DNA from: Symbioplanes lichenis
GTDB taxonomy: Bacteria > Actinomycetota > Actinomycetes > Mycobacteriales > Micromonosporaceae
Direction of reading: 5' to 3'
NCBI RefSeq assembly: GCF_030709675.1
Contig: NZ_JAUZQD010000007.1
Span: 310,001 to 374,000 of the forward strand
DNA: 64,000 nucleotides
Shown: positions 50,191-59,016 of the stretch, in pieces
How positions within the stretch are numbered: position 1 is the stretch's first letter
How the letters are laid out: the number at the start of each line of letters is the position of its first letter
Translations under genes and position numbers: made by a program
Notes under the pieces: model-generated
What the model was told of the DNA's origin: nothing
The model's database searches: none
What the model saw: only the letters and a program-made list of their open reading frames with translations

Positions 50191-50981
50191 CCGATGGCCT
50201 CGCGGAATCGACCTGGCGCGGCTTGGTGGCCGGTGCGCGTGAGAGTGCCGACGTCATTGACTTGCGGATGGCGCTGCAGCCCTCCCATCAGGGATTGGCG
50301 GGTTCTTTCCTGGGGCTCGGGAGCGATCTGCGGCGCTGGTGGGTAAAGCCTGCCGGGCAGAACGAGGACATGGACTATGCCCTCGTAACGGAGTTTGTCG
50401 TGGGTCGGGCCGGGAGCTTGATCGGCGCACCGACCTGCGAGAATGCAATCATCAGCATCGGCTCGGAGTGGGCAGGCTGGGATTTCGCGCCGGGGCGGAC
50501 TCTGGTGGCGGGGCTCGGCCACGGGACCGTCGAGGTCGAGGCGGCGATCGAGGAACGTCCGTTGCTGAGGCATCGTGATGAGGACGACAATCAACTTCGC
50601 CACGCCGGCGTCTTCGCCCTGCACGACTGGTGCTGGGGCTCGGACCAGCAGTGGCTGCACTCAACAACCAATCAGAACAGCATCTACAGCCACGATCATG
50701 GGTTCTTCTTTCCTCCGAGCGGCTGGCGATGGGAGGCGGAAGAGCTGCGCCGCCGGGTCGACGAACCACACGTCCTTCGCCAGCCGGCTGACGGGCTGCT
50801 CGCAAAAGATCTGCAGGCGATCGCCGATCAGCTCGACAATGTGAATCGGATGTCCCTGGCGCGGATCTTGCGGCAGGTCCCACGCAGCTGGCCCGTTCTG
50901 GACAGCGAGTTGGAGACACTGGGTTGGTTCATGGAGCGCAGAGCAGGAGCCGTCGCGGGCCGCTTGCGTGACTTGATCTGA
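50187..50981 (+). CDS. HipA-like kinase, partner of DUF3037 protein
   Basis: The 264-residue protein shows kinase-like features of the HipA_2 group: WWVKPAGQ with a candidate ATP Lys, EFVVGRAGSLIGAPTCENAIISI, then HDWCWGSDQQWLHSTTNQNSIYSHDHGFFF, where D in SDQQW and SHDHG fit the catalytic and metal Asp. Base composition is lower in GC and less biased at third positions than its neighbours. The start ATG 50187 overlaps the end of the epimerase gene. A DUF3037 gene follows. HipA-type kinases phosphorylate tRNA synthetases or other factors as toxins, but this short group lacks the N-terminal HipA subdomain. Confidence 0.7.
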   Translation: MTDGLAESTWRGLVAGARESADVIDLRMALQPSHQGLAGSFLGLGSDLRRWWVKPAGQNEDMDYALVTEFVVGRAGSLIGAPTCENAIISIGSEWAGWDFAPGRTLVAGLGHGTVEVEAAIEERPLLRHRDEDDNQLRHAGVFALHDWCWGSDQQWLHSTTNQNSIYSHDHGFFFPPSGWRWEAEELRRRVDEPHVLRQPADGLLAKDLQAIADQLDNVNRMSLARILRQVPRSWPVLDSELETLGWFMERRAGAVAGRLRDLI

Positions 50982-50998
50982 TCTTGAGAGGAGGCGAG

Positions 50999-51871
50999 AT
51001 GAGATACCTGTACAGCGTTGTTCGGTTCGTGCCGAGCCCAGCCACCGGTGAATACGTCAATATCGGTGCGATTGCCGGCAGCGACGAGACGGGCGACTGG
51101 AGCCTGCGGCAGGCGGGCAATCCGCGCCGGGCTCGCCTCTTCGGCCCGTTGGAGAGCCTCAACGCGGTCAACGCCTTCATGAATGAGATCGGGAGCCGCA
51201 TCGATCGTCATGCCCTGATGCAGAGCGACGAGGTGTCCGAGGGCTGGCTCCGAGATCTTCACCGGCGTCATCGCAATGTCGTGCAATTGAGCCGTCCGGC
51301 ACCGGTCATCGCCGAGTCGGCGGAGGAGGCCCTGGAGCTGGTCCTCTCCCAGGCGATACCCGAGGACCAGGGGCTGGGCGCCACGGCGCGTGGCTACACG
51401 ACAAGGCTGCGTCTGTTTTCGGAGCTGCGTGCCAGTTACCGGCGGGTGAACATTCCTCCGAGTCTCCTGCGCGAGCGGATCTCCGTCTCGGCCGGCGGTC
51501 TGAGCGCGCCGATGGACTTCGTGGTGGGCAACGGAACCGCCCTTCAGTTGACCCATACGTGGTCGTTTCAGATCCAATCGACTGATGAGGTCGCCAAGGA
51601 CGTCAAATCCTGGGGGTTCACGGTCGAGCGGCTCCTCAGGCACGGCGGCACCGTCGCCGGGGAGAACTCACCTGTCGTTCCCCCGGGCGCCCACATCGAT
51701 GTTGTTGTCGCGCCACCGCTGACGCTGCCCCAGGAAGCCGCCTACGAAGAGGCCACCAAGGTCTTCGACGACCTGGGAGTTCACGCAGTCCCCGAGACCA
51801 GGGCCGCCGACGTGGCGAGCGAAGCACGGGACCGCCTGCTGGCCGATGGCATCGCGCTGGACCTTTTCTGA
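50999..51871 (+). CDS. DUF3037 protein, partner of the HipA-like kinase
   Basis: The 290-residue protein begins with the DUF3037 signature MRYLYSVVRFVPSPATGEYVNIGAI and RRARLFGPLESLNAVNAFMNEI. The second half (about 150-290) is an unrecognised alpha/beta region, longer than simple DUF3037 proteins. GGAGG precedes ATG 50999. It lies 17 bases after the kinase gene and shares its lower GC. DUF3037 genes are often found beside HipA-like kinases, so a two-gene functional unit is likely. Confidence 0.75.
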   Translation: MRYLYSVVRFVPSPATGEYVNIGAIAGSDETGDWSLRQAGNPRRARLFGPLESLNAVNAFMNEIGSRIDRHALMQSDEVSEGWLRDLHRRHRNVVQLSRPAPVIAESAEEALELVLSQAIPEDQGLGATARGYTTRLRLFSELRASYRRVNIPPSLLRERISVSAGGLSAPMDFVVGNGTALQLTHTWSFQIQSTDEVAKDVKSWGFTVERLLRHGGTVAGENSPVVPPGAHIDVVVAPPLTLPQEAAYEEATKVFDDLGVHAVPETRAADVASEARDRLLADGIALDLF

Positions 51872-51875
51872 CTCG

Positions 51876-53291
51876 TCAGAGCAGAAGGCCGACGCCGCCG
51901 CGGCGGGGGTCGCCGGCGGCGCCGCCTGCGCCGACGGCGGTGACGCCGCCGAAGTAGTGGTTGAGGGCGGGCCACTGCTTGACGTGCCAGCCCGCGGCGG
52001 CCAGGGCGGCCAGTTCGTCGCGGGGGATGCCCGGCTCGGCGTGGGCGGTGTCGTCGACGACGTGGAAGCGGGCGCGGGCGGTTGCCGACGGGAGGTCGAG
52101 GCCGTCGAGCAGGACGCCGAGGAGGGTGTGGACGAGGGCGGTGCGGATGCGGGAGGCGCCCGCGGAGCCGGCCGCCACGACCAGGTTGCCGGACTGGTCG
52201 CGGACGACGAGGGGGCACATGTTGGAGGACATGCGGCGGCCCGGGGCGAGGTCGTCGGTGAGGAGTTCGCCCTCGCCGAGCATGGAGTTGAAGTTGATGC
52301 CGAGGCCGGGGAGCCAGACCCCGGCGCCCAGGCCCATGGTGGTGGTGACCACGCAGGCGTTGCCGTCCGCGTCGACGACCGAGACGTTGGTGGTGTCGCC
52401 GATCTTCTGGCGGCCGCGGTCGCGGAGAGCGGCGGCGAGGGCCACGGCGCGGTCCGGGCGCGGCAGCTCGGGAAGCCCTGCGGGCAGGGCGGCGATCGTG
52501 TCCACGGTGCGGTTGAGGTCGTGGCGGGCCAGGACGCGCCACGAGGCCAGTGGCGCCTCGTCGACCGGGGTCTCCAGCACGCGGTAGGACGCCAGGTCCT
52601 CCGGCCCGATCGAACCACCCGCCGCCCGTACGGTGTCCACCGTCAGCCCCGCGTAAGCGCCCGTGTAGAACAGCTCCGGCCCCTGATCGGCGAAGGCCGC
52701 CAGCGCGTTCGCCAGCCCGGGGTGGAACAGCCGCTCCCCGGCTCGCAACAGCCGCCCACCCGGCGCGTAGACCGCGGCGCCCTCGCCCCACGCCAGCGCC
52801 GGCGCCAGGGGCTCCAGGGTCAGCGCGTGCGCGGCGGGCAGGGCGACACCCTCAGCCGCCAGCTCGTACGCCGGCCGCACCACCTCGTGCCACGGCAAGC
52901 GCCCCCATCGGCTGTGCAGCTCGGCGCACCCCTTGGGCACTCCGGGCACGGCGATGCTGGCGCCCCCGATCGCGTACACCTGGGGAACTCCGCCGAAGAA
53001 CACGTCGACCGACGTCATGGGGCCGGCCGCGCGGTCGCCGTCCGTGCCCGGCACCGAGACGAAGAAGTCCAGACAGGTGACCTCGCCCGTCGCCGCGTCC
53101 AGCCACGTCGCGAAGCCGCCGCCGCCCAGTCCCGTGTAGACGGTCTCGGCGACACAGGTGGCCAGCACCGCGGCGACGGCGGCGTCGGCGGCCGTCCCGC
53201 CGGCGCGCAGGATCCGCAGGCCCGCCTCGGCTGTGGCCGGGTGGCTCGCCGCGACCCCGGCGGCGACCGGGCCGTCCTGGAAGAGCTCCAT
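51876..53291 (-). CDS. Gamma-glutamyltransferase family protein
   Basis: The 471-residue protein has the Ntn-hydrolase GGT layout: N-terminal ASHPATAEAGLRILRAGGTAADAAVAA, then GGGGFATWLD, and the self-cleavage site at GDTTNVSVVD, where the first Thr would be the catalytic N-terminus of the small subunit. Oxyanion/substrate residues appear as AAGSAGASRI. The usual TTHxSVVD has Asn for His. No signal peptide is seen, and it is shorter than E. coli GGT (580), so it may act on a small gamma-glutamyl or acyl substrate inside the cell. Confidence 0.85.
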   Translation of the reverse strand: MELFQDGPVAAGVAASHPATAEAGLRILRAGGTAADAAVAAVLATCVAETVYTGLGGGGFATWLDAATGEVTCLDFFVSVPGTDGDRAAGPMTSVDVFFGGVPQVYAIGGASIAVPGVPKGCAELHSRWGRLPWHEVVRPAYELAAEGVALPAAHALTLEPLAPALAWGEGAAVYAPGGRLLRAGERLFHPGLANALAAFADQGPELFYTGAYAGLTVDTVRAAGGSIGPEDLASYRVLETPVDEAPLASWRVLARHDLNRTVDTIAALPAGLPELPRPDRAVALAAALRDRGRQKIGDTTNVSVVDADGNACVVTTTMGLGAGVWLPGLGINFNSMLGEGELLTDDLAPGRRMSSNMCPLVVRDQSGNLVVAAGSAGASRIRTALVHTLLGVLLDGLDLPSATARARFHVVDDTAHAEPGIPRDELAALAAAGWHVKQWPALNHYFGGVTAVGAGGAAGDPRRGGVGLLL

Positions 53292-53351
53292 CCGGGCAGC
53301 CTAAGGTGCGTCCGGCGGAAGACGGCGCCGCCGAGCCGGTAGGTTGGTGAG

Positions 53352-53930
53352 GTGGCCGGTCTGCCAGGTGTCCTCGGTGAGCCCATCAAGTTCGCGTTGA
53401 ACTGGGGGCGCCGCTACTCGCTGTGGGTCTTCAACTTCGGGCTGGCCTGCTGCGCGATCGAGTTCATCGCGACCAGCATGGGCCGGCACGACTTCATGCG
53501 GCTGGGCGTGATCCCCTTCGCGCACGGCCCCCGGCAGGCCGATCTCATGGTCGTCTCGGGCACGGTCACCGACAAGATGGCCCCGGCGATCAAGCGCCTG
53601 TACGACCAGATGCCCGAGCCGAAGTACGTCATCTCGTTCGGCTCGTGCGCCAACTCCGGCGGCCCCTACTGGGACTCCTACTCGGTGACCAAGGGCGTCG
53701 ACCAGCTCATCCCGGTCGACGTCTATGTGCCGGGGTGCCCGCCGCGGCCGGAGGCGCTGCTGCACGGCATCCTCAGCCTCCAGCAGAAGATCGCCGCCGA
53801 GCAGTCGGGCCCCGGCGGCGTGTCCCGGCCCGACCCGCTGGTCCCCGGCCCGCCGGACGCGGCCACCCGCCCCCGCGACGCCGCCTCCCTGACGGCTGGT
53901 GTCGTGAAACCTCCAGCTCAAACCCGGTAG
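53352..53930 (+). CDS. nuoB: NADH-quinone oxidoreductase subunit B
   Basis: The 192-residue protein binds cluster N2. Its four Cys are present: the Cys33-Cys34 pair in FGLACCAIE, Cys99 in FGSCANSGG and Cys129 in VPGCPPRPE. The Pro-rich C-terminal tail of about 40 residues is longer than usual. GTG 53352 starts the gene. No nuoA precedes it and nuoC lies 3 kb away, an unusual arrangement for complex I. Confidence 0.93.
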   Translation: MAGLPGVLGEPIKFALNWGRRYSLWVFNFGLACCAIEFIATSMGRHDFMRLGVIPFAHGPRQADLMVVSGTVTDKMAPAIKRLYDQMPEPKYVISFGSCANSGGPYWDSYSVTKGVDQLIPVDVYVPGCPPRPEALLHGILSLQQKIAAEQSGPGGVSRPDPLVPGPPDAATRPRDAASLTAGVVKPPAQTR

Positions 53931-53958
53931 TTGCGAAATACAGCTACGCTGGCGAGCT

Positions 53959-55263
53959 ATGGGTGGTCAACCGCGGTCCGACTTCATCATCGACGTGCTC
54001 ACCCGGGAGTTCGGCGAGCTCATGGCCGTCGACCCCGCGGCGTTCCGGCGCAAGTTCCGCAAGATGGCGGCCTCGCCGTTCGCGTTCTACCGCGGAAGCG
54101 CCTCGCTCTTCTACGCCGACCTGACCGGTGACTGGCGCGACGACCGGTTCCTCGACGAGCACACCAGCCGGGTGTGGATCCACGGCGACCTGCACGCCGA
54201 GAACTTCGGCACGTACATGAACTCGTCCGGCCAGCTCGTCTTCAACGTCAACGACTTCGACGAGGCGTACGTCGGGCCCTTCGTCTGGGATCTCAAGCGC
54301 TTCTGCGCCAGCGTCGCCCTCATCGGCTACAGCAAGGCGCTCTCCGACGACGTGATCACCTCGCTGGTCAGGACGTTCGCCGGCGCCTATCTGACCGAGC
54401 TGCGGGCGATCGCGCACGGCGGCGACGACGCGATCGGCTCGATCACCCTGGACAACGCCGACGGCGTGCTGCGCCGCGTGCTGCAGGAGGCGCGCCTCAG
54501 CACGCGCGTCGACCTGCTCGCGGGTCAGACCACCATCGACGAGTACGAGCGCCGCTTCTCCCTCGGCGACGGCGTCTACGACGTGGACGCCGCGACGGCC
54601 GAGCAGGTCACCGCCGCGTTCCACGCCTACCTCGACACGCTGCCCTCGCACGGTCACGGCGTGTCCACCGGCATCAAGGACATCAAGCTGCGCAAGGGCG
54701 TCGGCATCGGCTCGGCCGGCCTGCCCTCCTACAACCTGCTGCTCGAGGGGCACACCCAGGCGCTCGAGAACGACGTCATCATCTACATGAAGCAGGCCCA
54801 GGTGCCGGCCGTGGCGCGCTGGATCGACGACGAGCGCGTGGCGAACTACTTCCAGCACCAGGGCCACCGTACGGCCGAATCGCAGCGGGCCCTGCAGGCG
54901 CACGCCGACCCGTGGCTGGGTTACACCGAGCTCGCGGGCGTCGGACAGCTCGTCGCCGAGGTGTCCCCGTACGCCAACGATCTGGACTGGGCCGACGTCA
55001 ACGAGCCGGACGAGCTCAAGGGCGTGATCGCCGACCTGGGCCGCGCGGTGGCCCGCATGCACTCGGTCGCCGACGACGAGTCGAGCCACGACCTGGTCGA
55101 CTTCTCGACCGAGGAGGCCATCGCGGCGCAGGTCGACAAGGACGAGGCCGGTTTCGTGCAGGCGCTGGTCGACTTCGCGCACCGCTACGGCGACCAGGCC
55201 CGCGAGGACCATCAGGACTTCGTCGACCTGTTCCGCAACGGCCGCCTCCCCGGGCTCGACTGA
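53959..55263 (+). CDS. DUF2252 protein with kinase-like fold
   Basis: The 434-residue protein has HGDLHAENFG and NDFDEAYVGPFVWDLKR, which match the catalytic and metal-binding motifs of aminoglycoside-phosphotransferase-like kinases and define DUF2252. FYRGSASLFYADL near residue 45 and the KDIKLRKGVGIGSAGLPSYNLLLEG segment are also typical. The phosphorylation target is unknown. It lies 28 bases after nuoB on the same strand, possibly co-transcribed, but it has no known tie to complex I. Confidence 0.85.
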   Translation: MGGQPRSDFIIDVLTREFGELMAVDPAAFRRKFRKMAASPFAFYRGSASLFYADLTGDWRDDRFLDEHTSRVWIHGDLHAENFGTYMNSSGQLVFNVNDFDEAYVGPFVWDLKRFCASVALIGYSKALSDDVITSLVRTFAGAYLTELRAIAHGGDDAIGSITLDNADGVLRRVLQEARLSTRVDLLAGQTTIDEYERRFSLGDGVYDVDAATAEQVTAAFHAYLDTLPSHGHGVSTGIKDIKLRKGVGIGSAGLPSYNLLLEGHTQALENDVIIYMKQAQVPAVARWIDDERVANYFQHQGHRTAESQRALQAHADPWLGYTELAGVGQLVAEVSPYANDLDWADVNEPDELKGVIADLGRAVARMHSVADDESSHDLVDFSTEEAIAAQVDKDEAGFVQALVDFAHRYGDQAREDHQDFVDLFRNGRLPGLD

Positions 55264-55264
55264 G

Positions 55265-56227
55265 TCAGCCCGCGGGCTGCAGCGCGTAGGCGAATCCGGC
55301 CACATCGCGGGCTGCCGCATCCGGCGTGACGGTGACCCACAGCTGCCGGCCCGCCTTGTACTGGATCCGGTTGTGTGACGGATACGCCTGCGGGATCGCC
55401 TCCTCGGTGCACGAGATCTTCTCGTCGACCAGCTCGGCGCCGCTGCGCCCGCTCCCGGGGGCGTTGTCCGTCACGACCAGCGCGACGCTGCCGGGCCCGA
55501 CGCAGGCCACCCGGAGGACGAACTCGCCGTCAGCGGTGGACTCCCACGGGCTGGCCAGCTGGATCAGCTCGGTGGTCATGGACTGGGCCGACAGACCTGC
55601 CCGCTCGAGAATGTCCCGGGCCGTGGCCGTGTTGGTCATCGTCAGGTCACTCGGCGTGAAGGTGTCGTCCGTGGCGGTGACGCGGGACAATGTCACCGCA
55701 TAGTGCGCCGTCTCGGCCGATCCCGAGTCGCCCGCCAGTGTGACGACAATGTCCCCCGCGGCCGCCATGCGGAACTGCCACGACCGCGACGCCGGATCCG
55801 GGGCACAGACGACCGTCTGGCCGCCCAGATCGGTGCGGGTGCCGTCACCGGCGACGCGGACCGCCCGGACGTCCAGGGAACCGGTGCCCTCGCAGGCCGC
55901 CGTCACCGTGTAGTCACCGGCGGCGACCTTCGGGAACGACGGCTCGCTGTAGAGACCGACCAGCCCGGCGAGGGTCGTGCCGCCCGGGCGTTCGGCCGCG
56001 TCGACCGCGGCGCTCGCCCCCTCCCGGCCCGGGCCGGTCAGCCGGGGGATCGCGGTCACACCGGCGATGCCGAGCACCGCGAGCGCCGTCGTGGTCACGG
56101 CCACGACCCTTTTCCGCGTACGCCGCCGGCGCACCGTTTCCCGGGCGGAGTCCGCCCCGGGTGGGCGTACCCCCGGGATGGTCTCTGTCCGCAAGGCCGC
56201 GAACAGGTCGTCGAACTGATCAGACAT
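55265..56227 (-). CDS. Putative anti-sigma-like membrane protein
   Basis: The 320-residue protein has a cytoplasmic N-terminal region of about 40 residues (SDQFDDLFAALRTETIPGVRPPGADSARETVRRRR), one membrane helix (about 43-60) and an extracytoplasmic beta-rich part with several paired Cys. It overlaps the SigE-family sigma gene upstream by 8 bases. This pairing is typical of membrane partners that hold or modulate the sigma factor. The N-terminal DQFDDLF...R motif recurs in such actinobacterial proteins. No zinc-binding anti-sigma motif is seen. Confidence 0.65.
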   Translation of the reverse strand: MSDQFDDLFAALRTETIPGVRPPGADSARETVRRRRTRKRVVAVTTTALAVLGIAGVTAIPRLTGPGREGASAAVDAAERPGGTTLAGLVGLYSEPSFPKVAAGDYTVTAACEGTGSLDVRAVRVAGDGTRTDLGGQTVVCAPDPASRSWQFRMAAAGDIVVTLAGDSGSAETAHYAVTLSRVTATDDTFTPSDLTMTNTATARDILERAGLSAQSMTTELIQLASPWESTADGEFVLRVACVGPGSVALVVTDNAPGSGRSGAELVDEKISCTEEAIPQAYPSHNRIQYKAGRQLWVTVTPDAAARDVAGFAYALQPAG

Positions 56228-56759
56228 CGCGCACCTCCGCGGTGGCCGGCTCGGGGCGCAACTGGGCGGCGAGCGCGGCCCGGGCCCGGTGCAGCCAGGA
56301 CTTCACCGTGCCCTCGGCCACCCCCTCGCGGTCCGCGATCTCGGCCACCGTCATGTCGGCCAGATAGTGCAGCACCATCGCCCGGCGCTGCTTGTCGGGC
56401 AACGTGGCGAGCGCCGTGACCAGCGCCACCCGTTCGGGGCTGGGACCGTCGACGTGGTGGTCGTCCGCGCGCTGCCGGTGCAGGAAGGACAGTGCCGTCC
56501 GGGCGCGGCGCCACTTGCTGACGGCGAGGTTCCAGGCGACCCGGCGGACCCACGCGACCGGATCGTCGTACGCGGCCACTGCCGGCCACCGCGCGAGGGC
56601 ACGGCAGAACGCCTCCTGGACCACGTCCTGCGCCTCCTGCCGGTCGCCGAAGTACGCGTACAGCTGCACGGTGAGGTCGGCATAGTGCGCGGCGTAGACC
56701 TCGTCGAAGGACACGGTGGTGGCACGTCTGATCGCTATCGCCTCCGATGTCACGGGCAC
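56220..56759 (-). CDS. SigE-family RNA polymerase sigma factor (ECF type)
   Basis: The 179-residue protein has sigma region 2 (FDEVYAAHYADLTVQLYAYFGDRQEAQDVVQEAFCRALARW ... WVRRVAWNLAVSKWRR) and region 4 (LPDKQRRAMVLHYLADMTVAEIADREGVAEGTVKSWLHRARAAL). It corresponds to actinobacterial SigE-family (SACE_1326-like) sigma factors. GTG 56759 is the start I choose; the homology begins at about residue 16, so a later GTG could be used. Its partner overlaps downstream. Confidence 0.9.
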   Translation of the reverse strand: MPVTSEAIAIRRATTVSFDEVYAAHYADLTVQLYAYFGDRQEAQDVVQEAFCRALARWPAVAAYDDPVAWVRRVAWNLAVSKWRRARTALSFLHRQRADDHHVDGPSPERVALVTALATLPDKQRRAMVLHYLADMTVAEIADREGVAEGTVKSWLHRARAALAAQLRPEPATAEVRDV

Positions 56760-56811
56760 TACACGTCCGGTCGGGGCACCGGGTTGCGGGGAAGAACTGT
56801 CTCATCCTCGC

Positions 56812-56982
56812 CCTAGGGGCGCGTCTGGCGGATCACGACGGCCTGCGGCGGGCCCAGCTTCCGCCTCGCTGCGCGGTGCGGGCGGCCCGATACAACACTG
56901 GTATCGGACCACCCACCCCACTTGCGACGCGAAACCTGGGCCTCGCCTCGGCGACGCCGTGATCCGCCAGACGCGCCCTAGG
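56812..56982. repeat. 171-bp near-complete palindrome upstream of nuoC
   Basis: The ends CCTAGGGGCGCGTCTGGCGG and the complement of CCGCCAGACGCGCCCTAGG match over 25 bp with one extra G on the left. The arms continue inward through GGCCCAG/CTGGGCC and close at CCGATAC-AACACTG-GTATCGG (56887-56907). The centre of the loop (56897) is also the exact midpoint of the outer ends. The whole element can fold into one long imperfect hairpin. It lies between the divergent sigma gene and nuoC and ends 9 bases before the nuoC ATG. Confidence 0.9.
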
Positions 56983-56991
56983 ATGTCTGCC

Positions 56992-57819
56992 ATGACTCCC
57001 GAAGAGGTCGGCGAGCGGATGGTCGCGCTGCTGACGGCGGACGATGCCGACGCGCCCGTGGACCCGTCCGAGCTCACCGCGGGCGTCTCCGGCGGCGGCG
57101 CGAGCTTCGCCCGGGCCGTGGTCGACGTGCCGGCCGCGCTCTGGTGGGCCGCCCTCGCCGTGGCGCAGGACCAGGGCGGGCTGGGCTGCGACTTCTTCGA
57201 CTGGCTGTCGGCGGTCGACGAGCTCGACGAGGGCTTCGGCATCGTCGCCCACGTCTGGTCCAGCCGCCGCAAGCACGGCCTGCTCCTGCGCACCCGCGTC
57301 CCGCGTGACGCGCCGTCGGTCGAGTCGGTGGTCGACCTCTATCCGGGCGCGGCGTGGCACGAGCGCGAGACGCACGAGATGTTCGGCATCGCCTTCGAGC
57401 GCCACCCCGGCCTGCGGCCGCTGCTGCTGCCGCCGGGCTTCGAGGGCCATCCGCTGCGCAAGGAGTTCGTGCTCGCCTCCCGCGTCGCGAAGGCCTGGCC
57501 CGGGGCGAAGGAGCCGGGCGAGTCGGAGGCGGGCACGGCCAAGCGGGCTCCGATGCGGCCGCCGGGCGTCCCCGACCCGAACGACTGGGGGCCGCAGAAG
57601 GGGCAGGTCCCGCCGCCGCCGTCACGGCCGGCCCGGCGGGCTCCGGCCGAGCGGCCCGCGCGTCCTGGTGCCGCCGAGCGGCCCGCGCGGCCTGGCGCTG
57701 CTGACCGTCCCGCGCGGGCTGCGGGTGCTGATCGGCCCGCGCGTCCGGCTGATCCGCCCGCGGCGCCTGATGCCGATCCGCCCGCGGCGCCGCCGGCTGC
57801 TTCCGAGGGGGAGGGCTGA
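56992..57819 (+). CDS. nuoC: NADH-quinone oxidoreductase subunit C
   Basis: The 275-residue protein has the 30-kDa complex I subunit signature: HERETHEMFGIAFERHPGLRPLLLPPGFEGHPLRKEF at about 122-158. The N-terminal alpha/beta part is complete. A disordered extension of about 100 residues holds repeats of ERPARPGA-type and PDADPPAAP. AGGA just before ATG 56992 is in the end of the 171-bp palindrome, so the hairpin could hide this ribosome-binding site. It overlaps nuoH (TGATG). Confidence 0.92.
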   Translation: MTPEEVGERMVALLTADDADAPVDPSELTAGVSGGGASFARAVVDVPAALWWAALAVAQDQGGLGCDFFDWLSAVDELDEGFGIVAHVWSSRRKHGLLLRTRVPRDAPSVESVVDLYPGAAWHERETHEMFGIAFERHPGLRPLLLPPGFEGHPLRKEFVLASRVAKAWPGAKEPGESEAGTAKRAPMRPPGVPDPNDWGPQKGQVPPPPSRPARRAPAERPARPGAAERPARPGAADRPARAAGADRPARPADPPAAPDADPPAAPPAASEGEG

Positions 57820-58778
57820 TGCCGCTCTGGCTCGACCTGCTGATCCGGGTCGTCGCGGTGGTGGCCGGCTTCCTCGTGGTCCCGCTCGTCGTGGGCCAGA
57901 TGGAGCACAAGGTCATGGCGCACATGCAGGGCCGGCTCGGTCCCATGTACGCGGGCGCCTTCCACGGGTGGGCGCAGCTCGTCGCCGACGGGCTGAAGTT
58001 CGTCCAGAAGGAGAACATCACCCCGCGCGACGCCGACAAACGGGTCTTCCATCTGGCGCCGGTCGTGGCGCTGTTCCCGTACCTCATCGTGCTCCTGGCC
58101 GTCCCGCTCGGACCCGGCGGCCTGGTCGCGCAGAGCTTGGACATCGGTCTGTTCTTCGTGCTCGCCGTGCTCGGCGTGGGCGTGGTCGCGGTGCTGATGT
58201 CGGCGTGGGCCTCGGCCAACAAATACAGCCTGCTCGGCGGTCTGCGCGGCGCGGCGCAGCTGCTCGGCTACGAGCTGCCGCTGGTGCTGTCGGCCGCGAG
58301 CGTCGCGATGGCGGCCGGCACGCTGAGCCTGCCCGGCATCGTCGAGGCGTGGCGGCCGTGGTGGCTGCTCTGGCAGGCGCCGGCCGCCCTGGTGTTCTTC
58401 GTCTCCGGGCTCGCCGAGATCCGCCGCCCGCCGTTCGACATGCCGATCGCCGACTCGGAGCTGGTCTTCGGCTACATGACCGAGTACACCGGGCTGCGCT
58501 TCGCGTTCTTCCTGCTCGCGGAGTATGTCGGCATCGTCGTGATCGCCGCGCTGACCACCGTGCTGTTCCTCGGGGGCTGGCACGGCCCGGCCGCCGACCA
58601 GCTCGGGTGGCTGTGGACGCTGGTCAAGGTGTTCGCGGTGGCGTTCGTCGTCATCTGGCTGCGGGTCAGCTATCCGCGGCTGCGCGAGGACCAGCTCCAG
58701 CGGCTGTGCTGGCTCGTCCTCGTGCCGGTCGCGCTCGGCCAGCTGATCCTCACCGCGGCGGTCAAGGTCGCCCTGTAG
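57819..58778 (+). CDS. nuoH: NADH-quinone oxidoreductase subunit H
   Basis: The 319-residue membrane protein has about eight helices and the quinone-tunnel motifs: EHKVMAHMQGRLGP, GWAQLVADGLKFVQKEN, EIRRPPFDMPIADSELVFGYMTEYTGLRF. It forms the joint between the Q-module and membrane arm. It follows nuoC directly, so nuoD, E, F and G are missing at this point. Confidence 0.95.
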   Translation: MPLWLDLLIRVVAVVAGFLVVPLVVGQMEHKVMAHMQGRLGPMYAGAFHGWAQLVADGLKFVQKENITPRDADKRVFHLAPVVALFPYLIVLLAVPLGPGGLVAQSLDIGLFFVLAVLGVGVVAVLMSAWASANKYSLLGGLRGAAQLLGYELPLVLSAASVAMAAGTLSLPGIVEAWRPWWLLWQAPAALVFFVSGLAEIRRPPFDMPIADSELVFGYMTEYTGLRFAFFLLAEYVGIVVIAALTTVLFLGGWHGPAADQLGWLWTLVKVFAVAFVVIWLRVSYPRLREDQLQRLCWLVLVPVALGQLILTAAVKVAL

Positions 58779-58888
58779 GGCTCGCGATCGGCGGGCGCCG
58801 CAGCACCGTCCGTCAGCTGCTCCAGCACACGAGCGACCTGCCCGATGAGACGAGCAGCCCTTCCCCTGACGCGGCCAACGGCCGGGCG

Positions 58889-58974
58889 CAGTTGCGGTGC
58901 GCCCGGCCGGTCGGTCTGGTCGCTCGTTCGATCGCTCGCCCGGTCGGGAACAGTTGCGGATGCGCCCGGCCGGT
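58889..58974. repeat. Short direct repeats between nuoH and the secreted-protein gene
   Basis: CAGTTGCGGTGCGCCCGGCC (58889-58911) and CAGTTGCGGATGCGCCCGGC (58951-58974) are 62 bp apart with CGGTCGGTC-type repeats between. The region 58779-59016 otherwise holds no gene. Confidence 0.55.
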
Positions 58975-59016
58975 TCGATCGTCAGCCTGCTCGGTGGGGG
59001 TGAGCGACGGCTTCGA

